Source: DASXHY01 sp036272195 (GTDB lineage: Bacteria; Verrucomicrobiota; Verrucomicrobiia; Limisphaerales; DASXHY01). Taken from it: a stretch of DNA of 64,000 nt. The stretch covers positions 1 to 64,000 of the forward strand of contig DATAZE010000055.1 in NCBI GenBank assembly GCA_036272195.1, written 5' to 3'. The notes beneath the pieces are model-generated. The model was not told the DNA's origin. It made no database searches and saw nothing but the letters and a program-made list of their open reading frames with translations. Shown here in pieces: positions 8,148-16,573 of this stretch (positions are counted from its first letter, which is position 1; each line of letters begins with the position of its first letter). A program made the position numbers and the translations under genes.

Positions 8148-8621
8148 TCAGTGCTCGTCACCCAGCTCCTCTTTTGGTCTTAAAGCAATCAAGGCCGCCA
8201 GAGTGCGGCGGGTGCGGGTGACATCCTCCTGACCGACTCGCGCGATGAGTGCGGCATCGATTTTTTCCCGGGCCGCGGCTTGAACTGCCGCGGCAGCCCG
8301 GCCACGTTCGGTGAGGGTAACGGTAAGTTTGCGCCGGTCCTGGGCGTCGACCGTGCGTTCGAGATAACCGCGCAGCACCAGTGTATCCACGAGCTGACCG
8401 GCGCCTTGTTTAGAAACACCCAATTCCTTGACGAGTTGGCCCAAAGGGACTCCGCCCGCGCCCATTGCCAAGCCGCCGATTACGTAAAGGCCATTTTTTG
8501 GGATGTCATCATAGCCGGCCTCAGCCAATGCCTGGCGCATGGTCCGTCCGTAGGTAGCGCGCGCATGGCTCAGCAACGCGGGCATCACAATTTCTTCAAA
8601 CCAAGGTTTAGTCTCATTCAT
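8148..8621 (-). CDS. MarR-family transcriptional regulator
   Basis: This is a winged-helix repressor-type protein of about 157 residues from ATG 8621; an in-frame ATG at 8657 would add 12 unlikely residues. The helix-turn-helix region is GQLVKELGVSKQGAGQLVDT, followed by the wing RTVDAQDRRKLTVTLTERGR. The DR(K/R)-x-x-x-x-LT element is the MarR hallmark. The ligand and target genes are unknown. The AT-rich sequence just upstream contains two interleaved palindromes (8634-8675), which suggests autoregulation. No obvious target operon adjoins it; the neighbours are nusB and a PEP-CTERM gene on the same strand. Confidence 0.85.
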   Translation of the reverse strand: MNETKPWFEEIVMPALLSHARATYGRTMRQALAEAGYDDIPKNGLYVIGGLAMGAGGVPLGQLVKELGVSKQGAGQLVDTLVLRGYLERTVDAQDRRKLTVTLTERGRAAAAVQAAAREKIDAALIARVGQEDVTRTRRTLAALIALRPKEELGDEH

Positions 8622-8633
8622 GCAGGAAAGCAT

Positions 8634-8675
8634 ATAGTAAACAAATATGATAGTCAATATATTTTACTATATTTG
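8634..8675. promoter_or_regulatory. Interleaved palindromes upstream of the MarR gene
   Basis: Two inverted repeats interleave: ATAGTAAA (8634-8641) with TTTACTAT (8663-8670), and CAAATAT (8642-8648) with ATATTTG (8669-8675). The block is very AT-rich in a GC-rich genome and ends 13 bp before the MarR start codon. It is a good candidate for the promoter and operator of that regulator. Confidence 0.5.
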
Positions 8676-8834
8676 TCCCTAAACCTATTATTCTTCCTGT
8701 TACGTTAAAGTGGCGAGAATTTGGATTGAACCTGCGGTAAACCTGTCGAAAAGGAGTTAATTCCCAGCTGAGATGCTTGAAGTAGCTATGGCGGGCGGAC
8801 TGACGATCATTGGCCTCCACTAACTAGCCATTTA

Positions 8835-8858
8835 GAGGGGCGGAATAGGCCGCCCCTC
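8835..8858 (-). terminator. Terminator-like hairpin after the PEP-CTERM gene
   Basis: A perfect 9-bp GC-rich stem, GAGGGGCGG with CCGCCCCTC, encloses a 6-base loop, 26 bp downstream of the PEP-CTERM stop. On the minus strand it is followed by TAAATGG, so the U-tract is weak. Confidence 0.55.
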
Positions 8859-8883
8859 ACTCCATGCTTTCAAATCGAGGCAC

Positions 8884-9552
8884 TTACTTTCTGCGACGGT
8901 AAATCAGGCCGAGCAGCGTCGCGCCCGTGGCGAAAAGAGCCAGCGAAGAAGGCTCCGGCACTGCTCCAGGAGAGCCGACTTCGGGGGTGGGATCTCCCGA
9001 GCTGAAGGCGCCGTTAATCCCGACCTGGCTAAATTGCGCGAGCGTGGCGTTATTTAAGCCTGCGGCATTGTCAAAGGTTTGCCCGAGGACTGAAGTTCCA
9101 AAATTGACGCTGGCCATCAGATTGCCGCCAGCATCGAAGAGGTTCACGGCGTCACCACTCCCGCTCAGCCCGACTCCAGAACCGCCGTAGAAACCCAGAG
9201 ACAAATTAGAGGGCAGGCTTGCGCCCCACGCGGCTTGAAAGGCTGTGGTGAGGGCTAAGTCGGTGCTTCCGTCGGCTTTGCCTTCCAGAAAAACTGCGAG
9301 TTGTCCGGGCGCGAGGCTGGTTGCGTTTCGCATGGCCACCGCGCTGCCAAAGGCCGCCGAGCTGTCGTCCATTTTCCAAGTGCTCAGAGAAAGGGTCGTC
9401 GAACCGGTGTTGAGGACCTCGAACCAGTCGGCGCCATAACTGGCGGAGCTGCCGTTGGCGTCGACTTCGCTGATAACAACCTGGGCCTGGGTGCTGAGGA
9501 TTCCGGCAGCAAAAAGCGCTGACAGGGCGATGATTTGTTTTCGGGATTTCAT
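8884..9552 (-). CDS. PEP-CTERM protein with lamin-tail domain
   Basis: This is a secreted 222-residue protein. It has a signal peptide (residues 1-23, ending TQA), then a lamin-tail-like beta domain (VVISEVDANGSS, DWFEVLNTGSTTLSLSTWKM, APGQLAVFLEG). A C-terminal sorting signal follows: a VPEP motif, about 17 hydrophobic residues, then RRRK. The PEP-CTERM signal is recognised and cleaved by an exosortase; it implies an exosortase elsewhere in the genome and association with extracellular polysaccharide. Lamin-tail domains occur in many secreted nucleases and surface proteins. No catalytic domain is present here, so a structural or adhesive role is an inference. Confidence 0.85.
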   Translation of the reverse strand: MKSRKQIIALSALFAAGILSTQAQVVISEVDANGSSASYGADWFEVLNTGSTTLSLSTWKMDDSSAAFGSAVAMRNATSLAPGQLAVFLEGKADGSTDLALTTAFQAAWGASLPSNLSLGFYGGSGVGLSGSGDAVNLFDAGGNLMASVNFGTSVLGQTFDNAAGLNNATLAQFSQVGINGAFSSGDPTPEVGSPGAVPEPSSLALFATGATLLGLIYRRRK

Positions 9553-9738
9553 TGTCGTCTATTTGAATGGTTTTTAGAGGTGCAGAGAACCTCCGGGCTA
9601 CAGCCATGAATCGCAACATAGGCAGCTATTGCTGTCAACGGAATTGGTAAATGTTTGGTTACAATCAGGTTACTTTTTTTTGCTAACGCGCTGGAAAACC
9701 GGGCGGCGTGGATAGGAATTCCTCATTTTAAAACAACA

Positions 9739-9763
9739 AAATTGGCGAATACTTCGCCAATTT
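9739..9763. promoter_or_regulatory. Perfect 11-bp inverted repeat upstream of phosphofructokinase
   Basis: The arm AAATTGGCGAA (9739-9749) is followed by the 3-base loop TAC and the exact complement TTCGCCAATTT (9753-9763). It lies about 118 bp upstream of the phosphofructokinase start and 187 bp upstream of the divergent PEP-CTERM gene. It could be an operator or a short bidirectional terminator. I see nothing else clear in the remainder of the 328-bp gap at 9553-9880. Confidence 0.5.
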
Positions 9764-9880
9764 ATGATGAGGAGAAATGCAATTCCTCTTTGACAGTGAC
9801 CTTCTCCGTTGGCAAGGTTTGCGCTTCGATTTTGCGGGCTTGCAGGCTGAACATTAAACTAAATCCTGGAACGAAGATTT

Positions 9881-11158
9881 ATGGCAGAATTAGTTGGAAA
9901 CCTTTTGGTCGGGCAATCGGGCGGGCCGACTGCCGTCATTAACGCGAGTCTCGCCGGTGTGCTGCAGGAAGCCGGCAAACACGAGTGCATCGAGGAAATT
10001 TATGGCGGCCTCAATGGCATCCTCGGCATCCTGAATGAGGAACTGATCGACATCAACGAGCAGAAGGCCAAGACGATTGAGGGCCTGCGCTACACGCCCG
10101 CCGCCGCGCTCGGCACGTGCCGCTACAAAATCGATTTCAAGAAAAAGCCCGAGGCTGCCACCCGCGACATGGACCGGCTTTTTGAAGTTTTCAAGGCGCA
10201 CAACATCCGCTTTTTCTTTTACATCGGCGGAAACGATTCGCAGGACACTTCGCACAAAATTCATCTGGAAGCGGTCAAGCGCGGTTGGGACATGCGCGTC
10301 ATCGGCGTGCCGAAGACCATCGATAACGACCTGCCGCACACGGACAGTTGCCCGGGTTATGGTTCCGTCATCAAATATAACGCGGCCACGGTGATGGAGA
10401 TTGGTTTCGACGTCGCCAGCATGGCCACGGACGACGGTTCGTGCTGCATCGTCGAGGTGATGGGCCGCGCCGCCGGTTGGATCGCTGCGGGGACTGTGGT
10501 TGCGAAGCGCGACCCGGCGGATGCGCCGCATATTATTTTGCTGCCGGAATTGCCGTTCAACGAAGAGAAATTTCTCGCGAAGGTGAAAGAGACCGTGGAA
10601 GCGCATCATTATTGCGTGGTCGTGGTCGGTGAAGGATTGAAGAACGAGGCAGGCGAGGAAATCGGTGCGGACAAATCGCGGTTGGATGCCTTTGGTCACC
10701 CGGTGCTTTCGGGCGCTGCGGATGCGCTGGCGGAAATCGTGCAGGGCAAGCTCGACACCAAGACCCGCACGGTGAAACTGGGTTATGCGCAGCGCGCAGC
10801 CGAGCATTTTGCAAGCGCGACGGATTCAAACAACGCCTACGCGTGCGGCGTGGCGGGTGTGAAAGCGGCGGTGGAGGGCAAGAGCGGTTTCATGGTGAAA
10901 ATCGTCCGCAATACGAACGGCAACGGTTCCATCAAGTGGGAAACCGGCCTGCAGGATTTGGGGGACATTGCGAATGTGGAACATTTCATCCCGCGCGATT
11001 GGATTTCCGAAGATGGATTTTTGCCGAACGAAAAATTCGTGGCCTACGCCCGGCCGCTGGTGGAAGGGGAAGTGAAGTTCCCAATTGAAGGCGGCTTGCC
11101 GAAATTTGTGACGCTCGACAAGGCGATGGTGGATAAAGTTTTGCCGCCGCGCGCTTGA
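9881..11158 (+). CDS. pfp: Pyrophosphate-dependent 6-phosphofructokinase
   Basis: The enzyme phosphorylates fructose 6-phosphate, or reverses that reaction, in glycolysis/gluconeogenesis. The 425-residue protein has the PFK fold with GQSGGPTAVINASL at the N-terminus. At residues 116-120 it reads GGNDS, where ATP-type enzymes have GGDGS; the Asp here marks the pyrophosphate-using group. The catalytic block PKTIDNDL is at 144-151, and MGRAAGWIAAG follows at about 195. The start is ATG 9881. The gene stands alone, preceded by an inverted repeat and followed by a hairpin at 11200-11229. Pyrophosphate use makes the step reversible and saves ATP. Confidence 0.92.
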   Translation: MAELVGNLLVGQSGGPTAVINASLAGVLQEAGKHECIEEIYGGLNGILGILNEELIDINEQKAKTIEGLRYTPAAALGTCRYKIDFKKKPEAATRDMDRLFEVFKAHNIRFFFYIGGNDSQDTSHKIHLEAVKRGWDMRVIGVPKTIDNDLPHTDSCPGYGSVIKYNAATVMEIGFDVASMATDDGSCCIVEVMGRAAGWIAAGTVVAKRDPADAPHIILLPELPFNEEKFLAKVKETVEAHHYCVVVVGEGLKNEAGEEIGADKSRLDAFGHPVLSGAADALAEIVQGKLDTKTRTVKLGYAQRAAEHFASATDSNNAYACGVAGVKAAVEGKSGFMVKIVRNTNGNGSIKWETGLQDLGDIANVEHFIPRDWISEDGFLPNEKFVAYARPLVEGEVKFPIEGGLPKFVTLDKAMVDKVLPPRA

Positions 11159-11199
11159 TTGGCGGAGGCGGGAATTCTCTTTCCGAGGATCTTGAGTTT

Positions 11200-11229
11200 A
11201 GCCCGATATCGAAAATTTGATATCGGGCT
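11200..11229 (+). terminator. Hairpin after phosphofructokinase
   Basis: AGCCCGATATC (11200-11210) pairs perfectly with GATATCGGGCT (11219-11229) across an 8-base loop, 41 bp after the stop codon. The following sequence is only moderately T-rich (gaattatttcg), so it may be a weak or factor-assisted terminator. Confidence 0.6.
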
Positions 11230-11268
11230 GAATTATTTCGATTTCGCGGCCGCTGATAGATTCGCAGC

Positions 11269-11910
11269 ATGACATTACTGCGAACCGTATCTCATCGGTC
11301 GAGCCTATTAAGACTCTTGTTCTGCTGCATTTCTGCGTTGGTTTTCTGCGGATGCGTGGAATCCATGGACGTTTCCAAGTTACAGCCTTTTTCGGATTAC
11401 GTTGGCAGAACGGTGGCGTTGAATCGCCCTATGATCTTGGTGAAAGAAGGTCGGGGCATTCTGGGATATTCCGATGTTCCCCGCGTGCACGCGTCTCCGT
11501 ATGTCATCCTGGAAACAAATGGGTGCGCCGATGCGATAGAGGCCGTCGGGAGAAAGGAATACGAAAGTTTTAACCGTAGCAATCCGCGACCTTCGGATGC
11601 TTTTGCAACCAAAGGAACTCCTATTGAGCTGCCGGCGGGTCAGTGGGTGACCATTACAAAAGTTTCTGACGATGTGGTGTGGGACGGTGAAGAAATTATC
11701 GCCTATGGAAAAGTGAAGCCTCCTCAGTTCGCTCATGAAGTCACTTTCGCCTATGGATGGAGCACCTCTTATCTCCTGGCGCCAGCGCCTTGGGAACCCG
11801 CCACTACGCCACCCGCCCGCCGGAATGTTAGAACACAACCGTTTAGCATCAGCAGCATCCGTGTTTCCCGGGATACTCCGACCTGGGGTGAGCCGGCCGC
11901 GGAGAAATGA
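11269..11910 (+). CDS. Hypothetical lipoprotein
   Basis: This 213-residue protein is one I do not recognise. It has a hydrophobic N-terminus (LLRLLFCCISALVFCGC) ending in a lipobox with Cys at about residue 29. A compact beta-rich region follows (DYVGRTVALNRPMILVKEGR ... GTPIELPAGQWVTITKV). The 'elevated threshold' style segments around VGRTVAL and IELPAGQWVTI resemble SH3-like small barrels, but this is only an impression. It stands alone between the phosphofructokinase terminator and carB. It is predicted to be envelope-anchored. Confidence 0.6.
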   Translation: MTLLRTVSHRSSLLRLLFCCISALVFCGCVESMDVSKLQPFSDYVGRTVALNRPMILVKEGRGILGYSDVPRVHASPYVILETNGCADAIEAVGRKEYESFNRSNPRPSDAFATKGTPIELPAGQWVTITKVSDDVVWDGEEIIAYGKVKPPQFAHEVTFAYGWSTSYLLAPAPWEPATTPPARRNVRTQPFSISSIRVSRDTPTWGEPAAEK

Positions 11911-12020
11911 ATCGGTGGAACAATCGGGGCGCGTCAGATACCTCGGGTCGGTGCAATTCAGCCTCGACAGGAGTCGTGCATTCCGGTTTGCTTCGCAGGA
12001 TTTAATTTCGTTTGGAAAGA

Positions 12021-13805
12021 ATGAACGCAGACATTTTAGTTAAGGCCAAATCGCTTGGGTTTTCGGATCGGCAAATCGCCCATTTAACCGGCAAAACTGA
12101 GGACGACGTCCGCGCATTGCGGAAAGAACTTGGCCTGATGCCCAGCTATCGGTTGGTGGACACTTGCGCGGCGGAATTCGAAGCCTACACGCCTTATTAT
12201 TATTCCACCTACGACCGCGGCGACGATGAAGTGCGCGGCAATGTCGACAAAAAGAAGGTGATGATCCTCGGCGGCGGTCCGAACCGCATCGGGCAGGGAA
12301 TTGAATTTGATTATTGCTGCGTCCACGCGGCGTTCGCGCTCAAGGAGGACGGTTTCGAGACGCTGATGGTCAACTCGAACCCCGAAACGGTTTCGACCGA
12401 TTACGACACGAGCGACAAACTTTTTTTTGAGCCGCTGACGCTCGAGGACGTGCTGCACATTTACGAGCGGGAAAAATGCTGGGGCGCGATTGCGCAATTC
12501 GGCGGGCAAACTCCACTGAATCTCGCGCTGAGTTTGCAAAAGAACGGCGTGAACATCATCGGCACCTCGCCGCAGAGCATTGAAATCGCCGAGGACCGGA
12601 AATTGTTCGCGGCGATGCTGAACAAGTTGAACATTCCGCAGCCGCCCAATGGCATCGCAACCAATGAAGCGGAGGCGTTGACGGCGTCGCGCCGGCTGGG
12701 CTATCCGGTGATCGTGCGTCCCTCGTTCGTGCTGGGCGGGCGAGCGATGCAGATCGTTTATTCAGATTCGGAGTTGCAACATTACATGCGGTTTGCGGTG
12801 GAGGCCTCGCCCGAACGGCCCGTGCTGGTGGATAAATTTCTGGAGGACGCGACTGAGGTGGACGTGGATTGCATCACGGACACTGGCCTGCCAAACGGCG
12901 GAACCATTGTGATCGGCGGGATACTCGAACATATTGAATTCGCGGGCGTGCATTCGGGCGACGCCGCGATGGTGCTGCCACCGCATTCGCTTTCGCAAAA
13001 AGTCATCCAAACCATCCGCGATTACACGCACGCGATGGCGCGTGAGTTGAAAGTGATTGGTCTGATGAACGTGCAGTACGCGGTGAAGGGCGAAACGGTT
13101 TATTGCCTGGAGGTCAATCCGCGCGCCTCGCGCACGGTGCCGTTCGTCAGCAAGGCGATTGGTTTTCCGCTCGCGAAACTCGCGGCGAAGGTGATGGCCG
13201 GAAAAACTTTGAAGGAACTCGGGTTCACCGAGGAAGTCTGGCCGAAATATTGGGCAGTGAAGGAATCGGTTTTTCCGTTCAATCGTTTTCAAGGCCAGGA
13301 CATTTTGCTCTCGCCGGAAATGCGTTCGACAGGCGAAGTGATGGGTTTGGATCCGGACCTGGGCATCGCTTACGCAAAATCGCAGATGGCGGCCAATTCG
13401 CCGCTGCCGTTGCGTGGGCGGGTGTTCATCAGCGTCAGTGACGCCGACAAAAGCCAGGCCACGGAGATTGCGAAACAATTTGACCAGCTCGGTTTTGAAT
13501 TGGTGGCCACAAGCGGCACGGCCGCGGTGCTGGAAAAAGCGGGGTTGAAAGTGCAGCGCATTTTCAAGTTGAGCGAAGGCCGTCCGAACGCGATCGATTT
13601 GTTGAAGAACAAGGAAATCCAGCTGGTCATCAACACGCCCGCGGGCCAGGCGCCGCGCGCGGATGAAGTGAAAATCCGCACTACCGCGGTTTACACGGGG
13701 ACGCCGATCATGACGACGTTAAGCGGCGCGAAAGCGGCGGCGCTCGGCATCGCCGCGCTCAAGAAATCCGGTTACGGGGTGCAGACGTTGCAGGAGTATC
13801 ATTAA
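12021..13805 (+). CDS. carB: Carbamoyl-phosphate synthase large subunit, C-terminal half
   Basis: The 594-residue protein corresponds to the second half of CarB. It starts within the oligomerisation domain (LGFSDRQIAHLTGKTEDDV ... VDTCAAEFEA). It continues with the carbamoyl-phosphate-forming ATP-grasp unit (GGGPNRIGQGIEFDYCC, RPSFVLGGRAM, CLEVNPRASRTVPF) and ends with the MGS-like allosteric domain (about residues 465-594). Normal CarB is about 1,070 residues. An in-frame stop at 12003-12005 closes the frame just upstream, and no sequence resembling the N-terminal half is nearby. TTG at 12012 is an alternative start. Split CarB proteins are known in Aquifex and methanogens; I infer that a separate N-terminal half lies elsewhere. 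It serves pyrimidine and arginine synthesis. Confidence 0.9.
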   Translation: MNADILVKAKSLGFSDRQIAHLTGKTEDDVRALRKELGLMPSYRLVDTCAAEFEAYTPYYYSTYDRGDDEVRGNVDKKKVMILGGGPNRIGQGIEFDYCCVHAAFALKEDGFETLMVNSNPETVSTDYDTSDKLFFEPLTLEDVLHIYEREKCWGAIAQFGGQTPLNLALSLQKNGVNIIGTSPQSIEIAEDRKLFAAMLNKLNIPQPPNGIATNEAEALTASRRLGYPVIVRPSFVLGGRAMQIVYSDSELQHYMRFAVEASPERPVLVDKFLEDATEVDVDCITDTGLPNGGTIVIGGILEHIEFAGVHSGDAAMVLPPHSLSQKVIQTIRDYTHAMARELKVIGLMNVQYAVKGETVYCLEVNPRASRTVPFVSKAIGFPLAKLAAKVMAGKTLKELGFTEEVWPKYWAVKESVFPFNRFQGQDILLSPEMRSTGEVMGLDPDLGIAYAKSQMAANSPLPLRGRVFISVSDADKSQATEIAKQFDQLGFELVATSGTAAVLEKAGLKVQRIFKLSEGRPNAIDLLKNKEIQLVINTPAGQAPRADEVKIRTTAVYTGTPIMTTLSGAKAAALGIAALKKSGYGVQTLQEYH

Positions 13806-13846
13806 TACGGGCTGGATTGGGGTGACGCAGTGATTGCCGACTGCTC

Positions 13847-14296
13847 TTAGTGATAAACCTGCCGCTCTACGTCCGTGACCTTCCTGGATATAAACGATCC
13901 ATTCTTGAGAGAACGAACCTCAAAAATCTGCTTTGCGCCGGTACTAGTCACCCAAATCTGATCGGTCCAAATACGTGCGTCCACGTCATTGGAGTACTTT
14001 GAATACGTGAGCCCTCCAATGGGTTTGACATGAACCCGCCACAATACGACGCCATTTGTGGTTTTTTCCAATTCGACGCCGCTGTCTGATATCGGGCCAT
14101 ATCGTATATAGAGCCGTTCTGTATGGTTGGTATTGAGGTCGATGTATTCTGCTTTCACGAAGACGCCATCAACGTTAGGAAACCATGAATCCTCAATGGG
14201 GCCCGCGGTGCGGCTAGCGGCATGTGAACAGCCGAAAAGGGTAGCGACCAATAGCGTACACGCTAACAATGTGACGAACGAAACACGCATGGTCAC
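13847..14296 (-). CDS. Hypothetical lipoprotein
   Basis: This 149-residue protein is one I do not recognise. It has a signal peptide with lipobox LFGC (Cys at about residue 23), then a small beta-rich domain containing IDLNTNHTERLYIRYG, VVLWRVHVKPIGG and IWTDQIWVTSTG. It lies in the opposite orientation to carB (41 bp gap) and 21 bp upstream, in transcription order, of the alcohol dehydrogenase 3' end. Base composition is less GC-rich than its neighbours, which may point to recent acquisition or weak selection. Confidence 0.55.
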   Translation of the reverse strand: MTMRVSFVTLLACTLLVATLFGCSHAASRTAGPIEDSWFPNVDGVFVKAEYIDLNTNHTERLYIRYGPISDSGVELEKTTNGVVLWRVHVKPIGGLTYSKYSNDVDARIWTDQIWVTSTGAKQIFEVRSLKNGSFISRKVTDVERQVYH

Positions 14297-14317
14297 GACG
14301 TCTAATAAAAATTTAAG

Positions 14318-15367
14318 CTACGACTGTTGCACGCGAACTAGCGTTTTCACCGCGCGATTGCCTTCGGTCATGGACTTGAGCAGTTGCGGCAATTCGCTGA
14401 GGGCGCATTCACCATCTACGAAATCAGCGGCCTGAATTACCCCGGCTTCGATGAAATCGAGCGCGCGGCGAATCGCACGTGGTGTGTGATGAAAGCTCGC
14501 GAGCAGTGTGAGGTCGGAATAGTGAATCAAGGTGGTATCGAGGGTTACGGTGGTGCCGGAAGGGCAGCCGCCGAAAAAATTTACCTTTCCGCCTTTGCGC
14601 ACGAGGTGCACGCTCGATTCCCAGACAGCGGGATTTCCGACCGCTTCAATGACCACGTCGAAATGTTCTTTGGACGCTTCGCGAATCCTTGCCACCAGAT
14701 TACTTCCGTCGCGGATATCGATGACTTCGTCGGCGCCCAGTTTTTTTGCGGCCTCCAATCTTCCCGCGCGACGGCCCGCGACGGTGACCAGGCAACCGAA
14801 TTGTTTTGCCAGCGCGATGAACATCAGTCCGATGGGCCCGGCGCCGAGCACCAGCACGCGCTGGCCGGCGCGCAAATTCACATCTTCGATTCCCTGCTCG
14901 ACACACGCGAGCGGTTCGACGAGGGCGGCGTCGCGAAATTGTGTGTGCGGTTTCAGATGCAATAAATTTTTTTGCACGATGCGCGCCGGCACAACAATGG
15001 ATTCGGCGTAGGCGCCATTCAAAAAGAGCAGATCATCGCAGATGTTTTCCTGGTGGTTGCGGCAATGAAAACACTCGCCGCAGGGTGCGGAATTCGCGAC
15101 GACGACTCGATCACCTACGCGCACGGAAGGTTGGCCGTTGGCGACAGTGGGGCTGTTGACTTCGGATATGATGCCCGCGAGTTCGTGTCCGAAAACGGCC
15201 GGCGGCACGATCATTTTTGCATGATAGCCGCGGCGGAACACCTTCAAATCCGTGCCGCAGGTCAGCGCCGCCTCGATTTGGATGCGCACTTCGCCCGGTT
15301 TGAGCGGTTGCGGTTGAATGTCTTCGACGCGGACATCTTCTTTTCCGTAGAGAACAGCGGCTTTCAT
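14318..15367 (-). CDS. Zinc-dependent medium-chain alcohol dehydrogenase
   Basis: This is a 349-residue NAD(P)-dependent dehydrogenase of the sorbitol/threonine dehydrogenase group. Catalytic-zinc residues are in ALTCGTDLKVF and FGHELAG. The structural zinc site is the four-cysteine loop CGECFHCRNHQENIC, and the nucleotide-binding turn is LGAGPIGL. The start is set at ATG 15367 (MKAAVLYGKEDVRVED); the longer frame to 15499 reads through an intergenic hairpin repeat. The substrate is a polyol or secondary alcohol, not further resolvable. It follows tsaB on the same strand, separated by that repeat. Confidence 0.88.
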   Translation of the reverse strand: MKAAVLYGKEDVRVEDIQPQPLKPGEVRIQIEAALTCGTDLKVFRRGYHAKMIVPPAVFGHELAGIISEVNSPTVANGQPSVRVGDRVVVANSAPCGECFHCRNHQENICDDLLFLNGAYAESIVVPARIVQKNLLHLKPHTQFRDAALVEPLACVEQGIEDVNLRAGQRVLVLGAGPIGLMFIALAKQFGCLVTVAGRRAGRLEAAKKLGADEVIDIRDGSNLVARIREASKEHFDVVIEAVGNPAVWESSVHLVRKGGKVNFFGGCPSGTTVTLDTTLIHYSDLTLLASFHHTPRAIRRALDFIEAGVIQAADFVDGECALSELPQLLKSMTEGNRAVKTLVRVQQS

Positions 15368-15431
15368 TTGGCGGGCACGAATGAACACTAATTTGAAGGA
15401 ATTGTTAAGGCTGAATTGCGAAATTGTTACG

Positions 15432-15499
15432 GTGGCGGCGCGAGCGTCCTGCCCGTGCGCTTCTCTTTTTGATTCGCACGGGTGGGACGCCCGTGCCAC
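15432..15499. repeat. GC-rich hairpin repeat ('cacgggcg' family)
   Basis: The left arm is GTGGCGGCGCGAGCGTCCTG... and the right arm ends ...GACGCCCGTGCCAC. They pair imperfectly around a T-rich loop. The right arm is nearly identical to the repeats at 40368-40425 and 47961-47990. When translated, such units give GRDARAT-like spurious peptides, which explains the false N-terminal extension of the dehydrogenase frame. Confidence 0.75.
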
Positions 15500-15501
15500 T
15501 A

Positions 15502-16137
15502 TCAGAATACTGTCCGCGGCGGAGGTGCTTTGACGAAATTTGTTTCGCGCAAATAGATTGGTTCAAGTTTTTCGCCCGGGATAAAATCAGTGCGATCCAA
15601 CGCCAGGCAGCCAAGCGTCGCGGCGCGGGGGAACACAGTTTTTCCCGACGCAAACCAGCGCGTGACTTCCGGGCCGATCAATACACCGCCGTCCTCGGCG
15701 CGCTGGCGCGCTTCCGCGAGGGTGACGATTTTGAGGGGTTCGACTTCGCGGAGGCTATCGCGCGTGAGTTCGTAACTCGCGAGATAGAGTTCCTCGCGTT
15801 GCGCGTCGATGACGACATGCACGGAGCCAGTCGCGCCGTCGGATTGCGCCTGCGCGGCGATGCATTCGGCGCTGCTGATTCTGAGAGTCTTTACCGCACG
15901 GGCGAGTTGCCAGCCTTGTGCGATGGAAATGCCGGCGCGGATGCCGGTGTAAGAGCCAGGGCCGATGCCGACGACGAGGCATTCGATTTGTTCGCGCTCC
16001 AGTTTCGCCGCGCGCAATGCTTCTTCGATCATCGTGAGCGGGGCGTTTGAACTGGATACAGACTCGTGGAACTCATCCTTCTGAGTGACGGCAACGCTCC
16101 GTTGAGGTGAAGAAAACTCAAGCGCCAAAATCTTCAT
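15502..16137 (-). CDS. tsaB: tRNA t6A-modification protein TsaB
   Basis: TsaB is the scaffold partner of TsaD and TsaE in making N6-threonylcarbamoyladenosine at position 37 of ANN-decoding tRNAs. The 211-residue ASKHA-fold protein starts MKILALEFSSPQRSVAV and carries the diagnostic VGIGPGSYTGIRAG near residue 65. The 5' end overlaps tsaE by 20 bp, so translation is coupled. TsaD is not in the window. It is followed by a GC-rich hairpin repeat. Confidence 0.93.
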   Translation of the reverse strand: MKILALEFSSPQRSVAVTQKDEFHESVSSSNAPLTMIEEALRAAKLEREQIECLVVGIGPGSYTGIRAGISIAQGWQLARAVKTLRISSAECIAAQAQSDGATGSVHVVIDAQREELYLASYELTRDSLREVEPLKIVTLAEARQRAEDGGVLIGPEVTRWFASGKTVFPRAATLGCLALDRTDFIPGEKLEPIYLRETNFVKAPPPRTVF

Positions 16138-16573
16138 AAGAAATTCGCCGTTCGTTTTCAGTTAATGTTTCAATATTCACCCAACGGAAGCAGGCGGGAA
16201 AACTTTGGCTGACGTCCGGTTGCTGGTGCACTTCGCCAAACCATCGTTCGGCCCATTCAATCACGGCGACGCCGTCCGGTTTGAGATATTCCTCCAGCCC
16301 CACCGACAGAATCTGCTCCTTCGTTTCGAGCCGGTATAAATCGAGATGGAACAAGTTCAACCGGCCGCCGTTGTAGATATTAACCAGCGCAAACGTGGGT
16401 GAATGCACACGAGTGGTGATGCCGAGACCGCGCGCGAGGCCTTTGACGAGTTGCGTTTTGCCCGCGCCGAGGTCGCCGGACAAGCCGATGACGAGGCCGT
16501 TCTTCGCCGCGTGGCCCCAGGTTTCGCCGAGCGATTCGGTTTCGGCGGGGCTATGCGAAATGTTCGTAGCCAT
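16118..16573 (-). CDS. tsaE: tRNA t6A-modification ATPase TsaE
   Basis: TsaE is the P-loop ATPase that works with TsaB and TsaD in the t6A pathway. The 151-residue protein has Walker A GDLGAGKTQLVKGLARGLG at about 33-51, then VHSPTFALVNIY and the FHLDLYRL segment typical of TsaE. A conserved IEWAERW follows near residue 110. It overlaps tsaB by 20 bp and thiL by 23 bp, indicating a single transcript. Confidence 0.93.
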   Translation of the reverse strand: MATNISHSPAETESLGETWGHAAKNGLVIGLSGDLGAGKTQLVKGLARGLGITTRVHSPTFALVNIYNGGRLNLFHLDLYRLETKEQILSVGLEEYLKPDGVAVIEWAERWFGEVHQQPDVSQSFPACFRWVNIETLTENERRISYEDFGA

